A stretch of 64,000 bases of DNA from Neoconidiobolus thromboides FSU 785 (taxonomy: Eukaryota > Entomophthoromycota > Entomophthoromycetes > Entomophthorales > Neoconidiobolaceae): positions 4,681 to 68,680 of the forward strand of contig MU626353.1 of the NCBI GenBank assembly GCA_025603075.1, in the 5' to 3' direction. The notes under the pieces were generated by a model. It worked only from the letters and a program-made list of their open reading frames with translations. It was not told where the DNA came from and searched no databases. Shown here one piece after another: positions 34,470 through 44,704 of the stretch; the stretch's first letter is position 1, and the number at the start of each line of letters is the position of its first letter. The translations under genes were made by a program, and so were the position numbers.

Positions 34470-35918
34470 CTAATTTTTGTTTAACAACTCACTTACATTT
34501 TCAACTGATCCTTCTGGCTGATCTTTTGGTAACAAAGTATTGGGTTTAAAAATATTCCCTTTAAGCATACAACAATTTTCGCATGCAGAAATATAACTTT
34601 TTGCATGTTTGAAGTAACCATCACAATGCTGAATATCCCCAACTTTATCCTGAACTTCTAATATACTTCTAATAATATCTGAATTTTCATCGTATGGTAG
34701 GTCATTAATTCCAGCTTTTAATGCATTAAAAAACAATTCAATTGGGCTCAAAAACACAGAATATTCGGGTAAAGTTAATATATATGAATTAGAGGACTTA
34801 ATCGATTTTTTTAGAGCATTAGAAACTACATGGGTATTTGCACTATTAAATACATAGACGATTTGTTTATCGCTATTTTTTGAATACAAATTATCCATGA
34901 AGTCATCAAAGTCATCTTGATTATTGTTAATAGTTTTCGTTTTATCAACTATTTTATAACTTTCAATCCCAGATTCCGATACAGCTCCAATATAGTTAAC
35001 GCTCTTGGGAGTGGACTCTGGCGTTAAGATGTATTTTTGTCCTCTGAATATACCATCTTCGCTTTCGTTGATAGTATGACGATTAAAATAAACCTCATCA
35101 ATATAAATAAACTTATATTTCATTAATTTCTTGTATTCTTCGATAAATAATTTTCTTTTTAAGATTATTCCTTTATCATTCCACATCTTTGAAACCTGGG
35201 CTGCTTGCTTATAGGTAATATCAAGCTTATGCTTAATTCTACTTAACGTAGCTTTGGATATATCTATTTGCTTTGTTAATAAAAAATGTCTTACTTGCAA
35301 TAACGTGGTATCATGGTTTCTTGATATAAAGTCATAGATGAGGCCGTTTGTTTCTTCATTTGCTTTTTTATTCTTCCCATTCTTTCTTAAATCATTAACT
35401 TCAACGCTTTCAGTCATCTTCTGTTTAGTTCTACAAACCCTTTTATGAAAAGTATTATAACTTAGGCCTAGTATATCGGCACCAGTTCTAATTGAAATTT
35501 TTCCATCCAAAACACTTTTAAAAACTAAATCGTCACCAATCTTTTTGGTTAGTTTATTGTCCTGCTTCTCTAATTTCTTTTTACGTTTCAATATCTTTGT
35601 TTTTTCTGATCCAAATAAATCATTAAATTCACGCATTTCTTTATTGATATCAGCTACCATTCTCTTTAATTTAGTATACTTTTCGCTAAGCTTGGGATTT
35701 GTACTCAATAGCTTCGAAGCCTCAGATTTGCTAAGAACATCGGAGCCGTTTTCACTATATAACTTCAATCCATCAATTTTCTCTCCAGTTGAAATATCTA
35801 CTCCATGAACTGGGATGTTATCCTCACTACCTCCATCATCAAATTGGTTCTGGTCAGATACTTGGTTAGAATTCAAGATTTTGTCAATATTATTTGTAGG
35901 CTTGGTATTATCTTCCAT
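34470..35918 (-). CDS. DDE_3/Tc1-mariner-like transposase homologue, second copy
   Basis: 482 residues from ATG 35918. The open frame extends 15 codons further upstream, but alignment with the paralog (MDEI... against MEDN...) and the leader sequence favour this start. It is about two thirds identical by eye to the protein at 29779-31209 through the C-terminal 300 residues. It shows IYIDEVYFNRH, VNYIGAVSESG, VYVFNSANTH and LPEYSVFLSPIELFFNALK, again D-N-E with Asn for the middle Asp. The C-terminal Cys region is CENCCMLKG. Both copies are single-exon, intact, on the same strand and 3.3 kb apart, with related promoters. The shared substitution predates the duplication, so it is not recent decay. 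No flanking inverted repeats are seen. Confidence 0.82.
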   Translation of the reverse strand: MEDNTKPTNNIDKILNSNQVSDQNQFDDGGSEDNIPVHGVDISTGEKIDGLKLYSENGSDVLSKSEASKLLSTNPKLSEKYTKLKRMVADINKEMREFNDLFGSEKTKILKRKKKLEKQDNKLTKKIGDDLVFKSVLDGKISIRTGADILGLSYNTFHKRVCRTKQKMTESVEVNDLRKNGKNKKANEETNGLIYDFISRNHDTTLLQVRHFLLTKQIDISKATLSRIKHKLDITYKQAAQVSKMWNDKGIILKRKLFIEEYKKLMKYKFIYIDEVYFNRHTINESEDGIFRGQKYILTPESTPKSVNYIGAVSESGIESYKIVDKTKTINNNQDDFDDFMDNLYSKNSDKQIVYVFNSANTHVVSNALKKSIKSSNSYILTLPEYSVFLSPIELFFNALKAGINDLPYDENSDIIRSILEVQDKVGDIQHCDGYFKHAKSYISACENCCMLKGNIFKPNTLLPKDQPEGSVENVSELLNKN

Positions 35919-35986
35919 TATGAAATTTTCATAAATAAAAAGATTGTCATTTATTTTTCTCAAACAACTTTTGAATCAACAAAAAC

Positions 35987-36030
35987 CTATTTAAATTACG
36001 TAACCATCACATTTAAATGAAACAGCTGAT
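35987..36030 (-). promoter_or_regulatory. Conserved upstream block with TTACGTAA palindrome
   Basis: CTATTTAAATTACGTAAC followed by CACATTTAAATGAA. Same order and spacing as at 31277-31320. Confidence 0.55.
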
Positions 36031-36044
36031 AAATTGTAAATATT

Positions 36045-36121
36045 TGGGGATATTTTTTCTACTTAAAAAGTTTACTAACAAATTATCTAACTTCATTTTA
36101 TTAAAAAGTGGACAAAGATAT
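36045..36121 (-). mobile_element. MITE fragment
   Basis: TGGGGATATTTTTTCTAC and TTTACTAACAAATTATC match the reverse orientation. The other end is lost. Confidence 0.45.
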
Positions 36122-36751
36122 ACAATAAAAAAGGCGCTCTCATTTCCTTTACATTGATGAAAATTTTCAGATTAAAACTTTAAAATGATATATAAAATTG
36201 ACAAATTGCCCTTATTTATTATAAAAAACTATATAAATTGTCATAAAAAGATATAATTTATTAAAGTTATAAATTTTTTATTCAGCTTTAGTACCACTAT
36301 TTTTAAAAAAACTGCGAAGTCTTTTGTAAAGGCGTCTAAAGCTTTTATAAGCATCTAAGGTAATATGATTTAAAAGAAAAAGAATTGAGATAATGGATAT
36401 TAACAAACATGTTAAAATTACTTTTTATTAACCTTGGTTTTTGTATTAATAACATTAAAAATTTTAATTTTAATGCTAAACAAAATGGTTAAAATGAGCC
36501 TTTTCAAGCTTCTAAAATTCAAATTTTGTCCTTATATTAAAGACTTATATAAAAATTAATATAAAAGTTACTTACCTTGCTTATCATTTAAATATATATG
36601 TCGATTTTTAAAAAAATTTGCTATATGAGTTATTTTTTATTTGATTTAATAAAGTAAATAAATAAATTTTAAAAGTTATACTGAATAACTTTATAATAAA
36701 ACTATCTTTGTAAAAGTAAAATGAAATGATAGGAATTAAATAAAAATATTT

Positions 36752-36838
36752 TGGGATATTTTTTTGGCTTCATTACTTTTTCCCTTCTTTAAGCCCTATT
36801 TGACCAAAAAGATTATTAATAAAATTCTTAAAATACAT
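36752..36838 (+). mobile_element. MITE copy (right end truncated)
   Basis: TGGGATATTTTTTTGGC and the CTTTAAGCCCTATTTGACC hinge are present; it ends at AAATACAT. Confidence 0.75.
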
Positions 36839-36997
36839 TGTTTATTAACTGTAAGAATTAAGCTAAGATGCTATTTATTAAAGCATATTTGTAATACCTG
36901 ATTAAAAATTTTAATATGACCAGATTAAATCAGTATACGCAAATTTATAAAGGCAAGTATTTGTATTAAAATAATAAAGCTTTGATTTAATAATATA

Positions 36998-37092
36998 TAG
37001 GGATGTATTTTTTTAAGAATTTTACTAACAATCTTTGGACTCAAATAGCGCTTAAAAAAACGGAAAGTAATGAAACTAAAAAAACATCCCCG
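36998..37092 (-). mobile_element. MITE copy
   Basis: TAGGGATGTATTTTTTTAAG ... AACATCCCCG with TA on both sides. Confidence 0.83.
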
Positions 37093-37666
37093 TATATTAG
37101 AGGAGGTTTTGAAATATATATTAATATTTTTTACAATTAAAAATTATTACTAAAGCATTTCAGTATTAAGTTTTTTAATAATTAAAAATCAAATATACAT
37201 ATCGGCAAGATTTTTTTATACCTTTTGCTAAAAGTCAATAATATTGCATTTTTATAATGTTATAATATAAGATTTAAAAATAGTAAGTTGGAAATCATTT
37301 TAAATTATCTCCACAAATTTTATAATTGTCTGTGCTCTCTTTACTAAGATCTATTATTTTGAAAATACCCCCGTATAAACCATAAACACCTCATAAAATG
37401 ATGTTTAATTTTAAGTCCTTCTGACGAAACTTATAAAGTCTATTATTCATTGTAAATTGCTATTTCTGTGATCGACTACTATTTAAACTCATTAAATTTA
37501 TTAATCAATTATATAAAGTTCATAAAACTAAACTGTAATTTCTACAACAACAATTTATTACAAGACGTAGGAGAAGATAAAACTTAACTTATTTAAAAAC
37601 AGGATAAGATTTGGAATTAAATAAATAGCATGCAAAAAGATCTAAAATTCGATTCCTTATCCCTTT

Positions 37667-38655
37667 TTAGAGATCAAAGATTTCTGGTAAAATTTCTGGA
37701 AGTTCTAAAATAGAAGATATAGCTAAATGATCCCCATCTTGTTTAGGATTGTTCTTTCCTGTGACGAGGATGGTGGTCCAGCCTAATTGTTTGGCTGCAT
37801 CTAAATTTTTCTTTGAATCATCTGCAAAGAAACATAATGTTGGGAAATTGACTCTGGCTTCTTTCATCGCTTTTTCATATGCTGGAAGTTCTGGTTTACA
37901 TGCAAAGTTGGGCTCAGTGTAATCGCAGTAAGTTACGCCTTCAAATAAATCTTCTATGCCTAAAATACGGAGTACTCTTTCAGCATGCTAAGGTTATAAA
38001 TGGATTAATGTATGTTTTTGTTAATAAAAAATAAAACTTACAATTTTATTAGCATTGGTAAAAGCCCAGCGTCTCATTTTGATTTTTAAAAGCATGTTCC
38101 TTAAATTTGGATCATATTTAAGTAAAGATTCAAGAGGTAAAGATTGGTCAACGTTTTCATCTAAGGAATTTGTCAATATTAAAGTAAAATAAATAAATAA
38201 AAGTATGTACCATAATGAACTGGATCAATATCTAAAAAAGTTAAATTTTAGTTTGATTATTTAAATAAAAGCATATTAAACTTACCATGATGTTTAATAA
38301 AACCACGGATAGCAAGTCCATATTCACGATAATAAGAATAAGAAATTTGTTCTACTTTGTCTTTTGGGAGTCCAATGAATTCGCCATATTGGGCTATCCT
38401 AAAAATTAATATAAATAAAAGCTCTATTATAGTACATCACAAATGTGAAGTATTTTAATGATCAATAGGAAGTACTTACTTTTTAGACATGATATCCGAA
38501 ATACCAGAACTAATATCATAAAGACAGTTATCAATATCAAAGAAAAAGATGGCATTATTATTTTTTAACCCAGTAGATAGAAATGGTACAGTTAAATTAG
38601 AATTAATAGTACAAGCAGCAGCTGTAGTATTGATGAGATCAGAGGTAGTAAGCAT
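37667..38655 (-). CDS. HAD-family pyrimidine 5'-nucleotidase (Sdt1/Phm8 type)
   Basis: Five exons (38655-38480, 38398-38286, 38231-38211, 38160-38042, 37987-37667) give 249 residues with all phases closing; one exon is only 21 nt. HAD motifs: I, FFFDIDNCLYD near residue 40 (nucleophile and acid Asp); II, WAFTNAN near 138; III, Lys in CKPELPAYEKAM; IV, FADDSKKNLDAA. The cap region HHDIDPVHYDENVDQSLPLE matches fungal Sdt1/Phm8, which dephosphorylate UMP/CMP and similar nucleotides, with Phm8 working in starvation. Yeast Sdt1 is about 280 residues. The protein is presumably cytosolic. Its promoter has AGTCACCCCC, also found in reverse at AMS1. Sdt1 and Phm8 cannot be separated here. Confidence 0.9.
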
Positions 38656-39725
38656 AGTTGCGATAAATTAAAGTATAAAATAAAAACAGAAAAGATATAA
38701 AATAGAAATAAAATTGATGGATATAAAAAATAGGAAAAAGCAAATAAGTGTATTTCGCATCCTTTATATACTTTTTTTTCCCAAATTTATTAATAATAGT
38801 TGATATTAGTCACCCCCTTACCTGTCCCCAAACAGCCTAAAATTTAATACTGGATTTAAGTTCCATTTTTAAATGAAATTATCCTTTTCAAAAATAAACT
38901 TAGAAGTTTATTTTATTAAAATTAAGCCAATCAGACTGTTTATTTAGCACCACGTTGATTTCATCGTTCTAAATTTGATCCTTTTTTACTAATCATCCGT
39001 TGTAAAATCCAAGCAATGACATCATGTGTGAAAAAAGAGTGACTGTTTTTTTATATCAATATCGAAAATTATTTCCGTAGTTAAAGAATATTAAAGTTGT
39101 ATAAACATAAAGTTGTGTCTTTTTTCCGGTTCATTTTACTTGATTATAAACATTTAATAGTTTATCCTAAATAAATTAATTGAATTAAATAATCAATTAA
39201 GCTTATTTTAATGTTTATTCTAGCTTAATATTAAATTTATAAACTATTAATTTATTGTTGCATATAATAATCCTTATTCAAAAGCTTAAGCTTTTTTAAT
39301 TGCTTAAAGTTCATCCTTTTATTTTTCAAAAAAGTCAAAATTCTAGATCATTTCTATTAAGTTTTATATAAACAACCATTTAAATATTATGGCTAATATA
39401 TTACTATAAGTTTTATTTAGTAATAAATTAAAACTTAATTTATTGAAAAAGAGGGTCTAATTATAGTTAACAAATGTATCAAAAATATAAAATTGATTTT
39501 ATTACTTAAAAAAATGAAAAATAGTTTTATATTTAATTTATTTCATAATACATATATAAACAAATTTATTGATTATCATAAATTAATTTCATTATTAAAA
39601 TTATAAAAAGCAATTGTTTTATTAAAGGCATATTAGCCGCAGATCTTATTATTTATAAGCATAGCTTAAATACTATACTCTAAAGTTAATTATAAATAAT
39701 AATTATTTAAAAACAATTGAATCAA
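38656..39725. other. Intergenic region upstream of the nucleotidase
   Basis: Holds the AGTCACCCCC element and, at 38975-39045, a GC-richer islet whose complement reads HSFFTHDVIAWILQRMISKK before a stop and resembles the islet at 18280-18345. Otherwise AT-rich with no gene. Confidence 0.45.
38808..38817 (-). promoter_or_regulatory. AGTCACCCCC element in the nucleotidase promoter
   Basis: Reverse complement of the GGGGGTGACT at 27446-27455. It runs into CCCCTTA, so it also contains a stress-response-like CCCCT. About 153 bases upstream of ATG. Confidence 0.4.
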
Positions 39726-40142
39726 TTACTTTTTAATAAAATAACATACAAGCACTAAAGTATCATTTACATTGTTATGCTTAAGTTTGCCAACTATTTT
39801 AAAAGTTCCCATTTCATCTTTTACTAAGTTATTCCAATCAAACTCCATCTGTTGATACTCTGCTATTAGATAATCCACTCTTTTTGTAGATTCTTGATCA
39901 TATATTAAAAACTTAATATAACCCTCTTTTCTAATTAATACTTCAATTTTAGCTAATAGATTATAAATATAAGCAATACATCAATCAATGATATATAGAT
40001 TACCATGAATCATTATAGCAATGATATTTTCCTTATAAAAATAATGCTCGATTAATGGTGTTTGTAGCTTAAGTTGTAGTATTTGATGGATTGTATTGAA
40101 TTTTTTGAGTTTGGCATCTCCAAAGTTCGAAAATTTGAGCAT
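39726..40142 (-). CDS. Small two-exon hypothetical protein (121 aa)
   Basis: Exons 40142-40004 and 39952-39726 with a 51-nt intron (GTAATC...TTAG); total 366 bases, in frame, ending at TAA. The protein begins MLKFSNFGDAKLKKFNTIHQ, has a hydrophobic strand ENIIAIMIHAKIEVLIRK at the splice and ends KLKHNNVNDTLVLVCYFIKK. No signal peptide, membrane segment, cysteine motif or recognised domain is visible. Alternating hydrophobic strands (VLIRKEGYIKFLIYD, FKIVGKLK, LVLVCYFI) suggest a beta-rich fold, possibly a diverged relative of the tubby/LURP-one-like family elsewhere in the window, but I cannot show this. It does not appear as a long ORF because of the intron. Confidence 0.6.
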
Positions 40143-40528
40143 TTTATAAAAATAGATGAATGAACTATTTAGTTTATAAACATAATGTTACAATGCATTT
40201 TAACAACCTTTTAATTTAATATAATGTAATATGTTAATAGTAGTATGTTTATGCAATTAACATAAATGCATTAAAAACATTGCTGCATTTTATAAAATAA
40301 CATGATGTTTTTATATTGTAAAATAAAATAAAATTACATGTGTAATTCTAGTGATGATAGCTATAACAATAAAGCGAACTTATTATATTTTTTATTTTTA
40401 TCATGTTCCTTTATCATTTTTTAAATATTTTGTCCCATTTTTGTATAAATTTAATTTTTATAAAATATAAAGCAGATCTTTAGTATTAGCTTATATAGAA
40501 AATTAAACTAAAAGTATTAATACATTCT

Positions 40529-40855
40529 AATGAAGAGTATACTGGAAAAAGAAGGAATTATTTAAAGACGAAAAAAATAAAAGTTGATCTATTTAGAATG
40601 GGAGTAAAGAAATGCTCTTTAAACAATAGATCTTTTGAAATGCCCCAAGGTCATTAAGTATAAAGTTGAAGAAGGTTGTTTTATAACCGACTTCTTTCAT
40701 TTGAGGGAAGAGCGAAGAAGATAACAGAAGTAGAATATGGCAATACTTTTTTGTATGAGGCAGTTATAAAGAAAGTTAGAATCTACAATAGAAATAAAAT
40801 GACTAAATTTTTAGTATTTCAAAAATCACTGTTCATTCAGCATTTATTGACTTGA
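40529..40855 (+). pseudogene. Possible decayed tubby/LURP-one-like remnant
   Basis: Begins ATGAAGAGTATACTGG and reads, across frames, KVIKYKVEEGCFITDFFHL, then EVEYGNTFLYEAVIKKVRIYNRNKM and KFLVFQKSLFIQHLL before TGA. The YKVEEGCF segment resembles YTVSKRGCF of the gene at 61762. The similarity is short and the frame is broken, so the assignment is tentative. Confidence 0.35.
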
Positions 40856-41052
40856 TAATAAATAAACAGAAATGAGAGATATGGTTAGAAACCTAAAATT
40901 ACTACAAACTAAAGGTTATATGTTTATCAAATCTTTGTTATCTTCCTTTTTTTAAAAGTACGTTATTTTCAATAATAAAATAAATAGACGTAGAATGAAA
41001 AATAATAAGAATGTCGTCTTTTTCATACTCATTGCCCATTTTTAGCGCAATA

Positions 41053-41139
41053 GTAGAGATGTTTTTTTTCACTTTCTCCATTTTAGGTACTATTTGAACA
41101 AAAGCTTATTAGCAAGATTCTTAAAAAGATATATCCCCA
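41053..41139 (+). mobile_element. MITE copy (diverged)
   Basis: AGAGATGTTTTTTTTCAC ... ATATATCCCCA; the centre is partly deleted. Confidence 0.72.
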
Positions 41140-41371
41140 AATTTTGAAAAAATTTTCGGCAAATATTCTTTGATAAAAAAACATATCTGTAAAAAATTCA
41201 TTACTATTTTATATTTCAAAGTAATAATGATTTTATTTTATATAAAAATTAATATACCAAAAAATAATAATAGATATATAAAGTATTTCATTTGTTTATA
41301 TGGAACGCTGTTAAAAAATTATTTATTTAACTTAAAGAACACACACTAAACTTACAACTTTAATCAATATA

Positions 41372-41466
41372 TGGGGATGTTTTTTTCATCACTTTTTCCA
41401 TCTTTTAAGCGCTATTTGAGTGGAAAAACTGTTAGTAAAATTCTTAAACACAAAAAAACATCCTCA
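41372..41466 (+). mobile_element. MITE copy
   Basis: TGGGGATGTTTTTTTCATC ... ACATCCTCA, with the intact AAGCGCTATTTGAGTGG hinge. Confidence 0.87.
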
Positions 41467-41767
41467 TGTCATCATCGTTTAATAACACAGAGTCCTTTTT
41501 TATAACAAGTTTAGTATTACTGTTTATAAATCACAATATAAGGTAATAGTATAGCTATATTATGACACAAACAAATGCAAGTAAACAATATATATATCAA
41601 ATCACTTAACTTATTTAACTACTTATTTTAATGTATTTTAATTCAAGGAGTGTAGTTTCCTTTTATACAAAAACTAAGATACAAAATCAAGCTATATAAA
41701 ATAATCTATATTGCTAAAACGATAAAAGAATAAAAAAGTTGAAAAAAGTGTAAATAAACAATAGGAA

Positions 41768-42496
41768 TCATTCATTTTTATCTTCACGATCCAATTGATT
41801 TAAAAGGCCATCTAATTTAGCATGAAAATGGGATTGAGATAATTTACCTTGATCATCAAAAAAAGTAGCAAAATTCCAAGTTTCAGTTACTTTTTTGAAT
41901 TTTGGTTGTTCTGGTAAAGAATCTGGAAACTCATAAACGAAGGATACTTCATAAAGTGGTTGGCCTCCTGCATCTACTTTATGATGAGATTTGAAGGCAT
42001 ATTCTCCCTAAAAATGATAAAAAAGATTTTAATTAAGTTATTATTAAATACGTATTCTTTTAAATTACCTCTTTCCCAGGTTTTTTACCAAGATATACTG
42101 TTTTCCCTTGCATAAAATAAGTCCATAAAAACATAAATCCAGAAATTATAAAATAGCTAGTTAATCCCTATTACTATCTTGTAAATCTAAAAACAAATAA
42201 AAACTTACGAGCTACTTGAAAACAAAGATACATAACGAACTGTTTTAAACTCTTTCTTATAAGTTAATAAAAAATCAGCCAATGCTATAATGGCTCCAAG
42301 GTATCCAAATATTAACTTCATATCAACAAACATATGATTCTCAACCCATCCTTTAGAGGTATAATACTATAATTCTATGTTTAATTGAGTGACTTTCTTT
42401 ACATTATTAAATTACTCTTGCTACTTCTTCATCAGCTGCCACCTTAAGATCCAATAGATTATATTTTTCGACTGGCTTAATTTCTATATCACTCAT
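41768..42496 (-). CDS. SPC2: Signal peptidase complex subunit 2
   Basis: Four exons (42496-42416, 42366-42209, 42156-42069, 42007-41768) encode 188 residues, close to yeast Spc2 (178). The opening IEIKPVEKYNLLDLKVAADEEV (split over two lines of motif: IEIKPVEKYNLLD then LKVAADEEV) matches the SPC25 family start VDKYD...LK..LDD. Next come WVENHMFVDMKLIFGYLG, two membrane helices (GYLGAIIALADFLL and YFIISGFMFLWTYF) and a cytosolic C-terminal half with SFVYEFPD and LDGLLNQLDREDKNE. Spc2 links the signal peptidase to the Sec61 translocon at the ER. Intron 2 must end at the later AACTAG, because earlier AGs would bring stops into frame. It is divergent from TIM54, 224 bases apart. Confidence 0.87.
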
Positions 42497-42720
42497 CAAT
42501 TCATCATTCTTATATTATTATTAATATAGTTATTTATTTTACCTTCCATCTTTAATAATAATTTAACAAAAGTTCTCTTTTTCTCAACTTATTTATCTTC
42601 TACATCACTAAAATCCATGAATCTCATTTGTTAAAATTTCCAACAAATTAAAAATAGCAATCCAATTTATTTCATTTACAGTTTTTAAAAAATAGCAGTT
42701 TTCAAACATCAATCCTTAAT
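42497..42720. promoter_or_regulatory. Bidirectional promoter of SPC2 and TIM54
   Basis: 224 bases between two divergent starts. The word CACTAAAATCCATGAAT near 42605-42625 recurs at 44155-44173, upstream of the broken TIM54 copy. On the SPC2 side it also encodes a 9-codon upstream ORF (MDFSDVEDK, stop). Confidence 0.6.
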
Positions 42721-43740
42721 ATGGAAGCAATAAGAAAGAATTTGCCATCCCGTAACACATCGATTTTTTTCAGTATTGTATTTGGTCTGATAGCTTTAAA
42801 ACAATATGATAAAAGAGAATGTATTAATCAACGTCAATCACTTTCTTCAGTAGTAAATTATTTAGCTGAAAGGCCATTAGAGTATAACCAATCACCTGAC
42901 AAATATGTTATCTTTTTACATTCACCTGAGAATGAATTAGACGCTTATTATAAAGCTAAAGAATATTTTAATAGTTATATAAAAGTAAGTTTTTTTTTGA
43001 AATTCATACTATAATTTAGTTTAATAATATATATAATCTATTAGCCAGTATGGGACGCGGCAGCTATTGATTATGATATTGTCATGGAAAAAGATGGTGG
43101 TGAGATCCAGAGATATGTTTATGAAGAAATTAAAAAGATGCGATTACAACCAAATGGAGTCAATTTAATCGATAAAGAAGGCTCGCCTATCCTTGGTTGG
43201 GTAGCACTTGGTAAAGAAGCATTTGGTAAGTTATTATCAGGAATACATGATGGAGCTAGCGTATTTGATCCAAACATTGAAATTGGTAGAATCGAAGAAG
43301 AAGAAGTACAAACTTTAGACCAACTTGAAGAAAAAAAAGAAAAAAAAGTAGAAAAACCAAAAGTTATACCAGCTCAACAGATTACTAGCTTACTTACTAA
43401 AGACACACCAAGGAAAGATATTGAAGTACCAAATACATTACCTAGTTTAGGTTACATTCGTTTTCATCATTATATCGGGTTTACAAGTACTCCTTTGAGA
43501 ATTTTTGAATGGTTTATGGATCGTAAATATGTCAAAGATATTGGTCAAGAAGCTACTGTTCCTTTAATTGGTAATGTTAAACAACTAAATTTACCAGGAG
43601 ATTATTTCGAGTATTCAAAGAGAGATTTGAGAAGTAAAAAAATACCCCAAATTAAAAAAGAAGACTTGGAGTTCGTTAAGGAATTAGATGGAAAAGTTAA
43701 TATATATTGTAACGATGAAGCTAAAGCTGAGCAAAATTAA
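42721..43740 (+). CDS. TIM54: Mitochondrial inner membrane translocase subunit Tim54
   Basis: Two exons (42721-42984 and 43045-43740, intron 60 nt) encode 319 residues. Hallmarks: LPSRNTSIFFSIVFGLIALK, a single N-terminal membrane segment (about 8-26) followed by YDKRE; the splice then rebuilds YIKPVWDAAAIDYDIVMEK, the conserved Y-K-P---AA-DY block. IQRYVYEEIKKMR and LGYIRFHHYIGFTSTPLRIFEWFMDRK are further family blocks. Tim54 stabilises the TIM22 complex, which inserts carrier proteins into the inner membrane. The protein is shorter than yeast Tim54 (478), mainly in the charged linker (residues about 195-215), but the N- and C-terminal family blocks are both present. A partial dead copy lies at 44705-45008. 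Confidence 0.88.
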
Positions 43741-44285
43741 AATAGATTAGAAGTTGATTAAGAAGGTTTATCATATTTTATTTTATTTTTAATTGGGTCT
43801 GTATTGTACATAGGTAGCTTTTTATTTTATTATTACTTTATTTATACAATCAATAGTTAGAGTATTTTGATTTAATTATAGTTTATTTTAATAGTAAATT
43901 ATATTAAAATGAATTTAAATATAATTATACGATTCTAAAAGCAATAATTTTTTCAACTAATTATATTTTTAATTATAAGCTCAATTTCTATTTATCAAAC
44001 ATACAAAGCAATACTAGTAATTAAAATTTTCCTGTTTTTTATTGTTTCATATAATACAATATTGATAAACAAGTATCCAACTTTATTTATTGAATATGAT
44101 TATCATTAAAAGAGCTCATCTTTTCAATTATAGTATCATCTTATCTTTTATAGCACTAAAATCCATGGATTCCATTTGGTAAATTAAATCAAAAATTTTA
44201 ATAATGATTCAATTTATTTTATTAGCCATTTCCTTTTAAGAAATACCATTTCAAAAGTAATATATATTCTGTTCAATTTGTAACT
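43741..44285. other. Intergenic region including duplicated TIM54 promoter
   Basis: The last 190 bases, from about 44100, resemble the SPC2/TIM54 intergenic region (shared CACTAAAATCCATG and CAATTTATTT). The rest is AT-rich with no gene. Confidence 0.55.
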
Positions 44286-44671
44286 ATGGAGGAAGAGATT
44301 CTAGACTTATACTATATTTTATGCTCTATGACAGATGAATAACTTAAAATAATTCAACAAGATATATATAACAACTTGGATGAAATATTAAGGCCAGCTT
44401 TTTACTATGTAAAAGATAAATTTATCAATGCTAATTATAATGAAATATTATCAGACACGAAAAACCTTAATAATATAGAATGTCAAATAGAGTTGTATTT
44501 TTAATAGAAAATAAAAGCATAGATGAAGTTATCATTTTAGTTAATAATGAAAGCAATATTTTGATATTTGAATCCGGACATGAAACTATGGTAGAGATAG
44601 CTTTACATATAACTACTAGTAATTTGTCTATTGATGATATACTTGATAAAGTAAAGGATGGATGGTATTAA
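44286..44671 (+). pseudogene. Unrecognised ORF broken by a stop and a frameshift
   Basis: ATG 44286 opens MEEEILDLYYILCSMTDE, then a TAA, and the same frame continues LKIIQQDIYNNLDEILRPAF through YNEILSDTKNLNNIE. After position about 44490 the coding-like sequence shifts to the frame VVFLIENKSIDEVIILVNNE and runs to ..DKVKDGWY stop at 44671. The even amino-acid quality on both sides argues for one gene of about 128 codons recently disabled. I do not recognise the family. It sits just after a copy of the TIM54 promoter. The downstream part could be a real 63-residue protein starting at 44480. Confidence 0.4.
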
Positions 44672-44704
44672 AAAATATATATTAACTTCAAAACTTAATC
44701 CTCC

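Larger units (their letters stand above)
35919..37666. other. Intergenic region with three MITE copies
   Basis: Contains the promoter block of the second transposase-like gene, a MITE fragment at 36045 and fuller copies at 36752 and 36998. No gene is supported; the plus ORF at 35805-36020 is antisense noise. Confidence 0.55.
40143..41767. other. Intergenic region with two MITE copies and a possible gene remnant
   Basis: MITE copies at 41053 and 41372. A likely remnant at 40529-40855 is listed separately. Nothing else is supported. Confidence 0.5.

Noticed and set aside
35919-35963. Upstream ATG extending the second transposase-like protein by 15 residues
   Set aside because: The paralog and the conserved leader spacing support the ATG at 35918.
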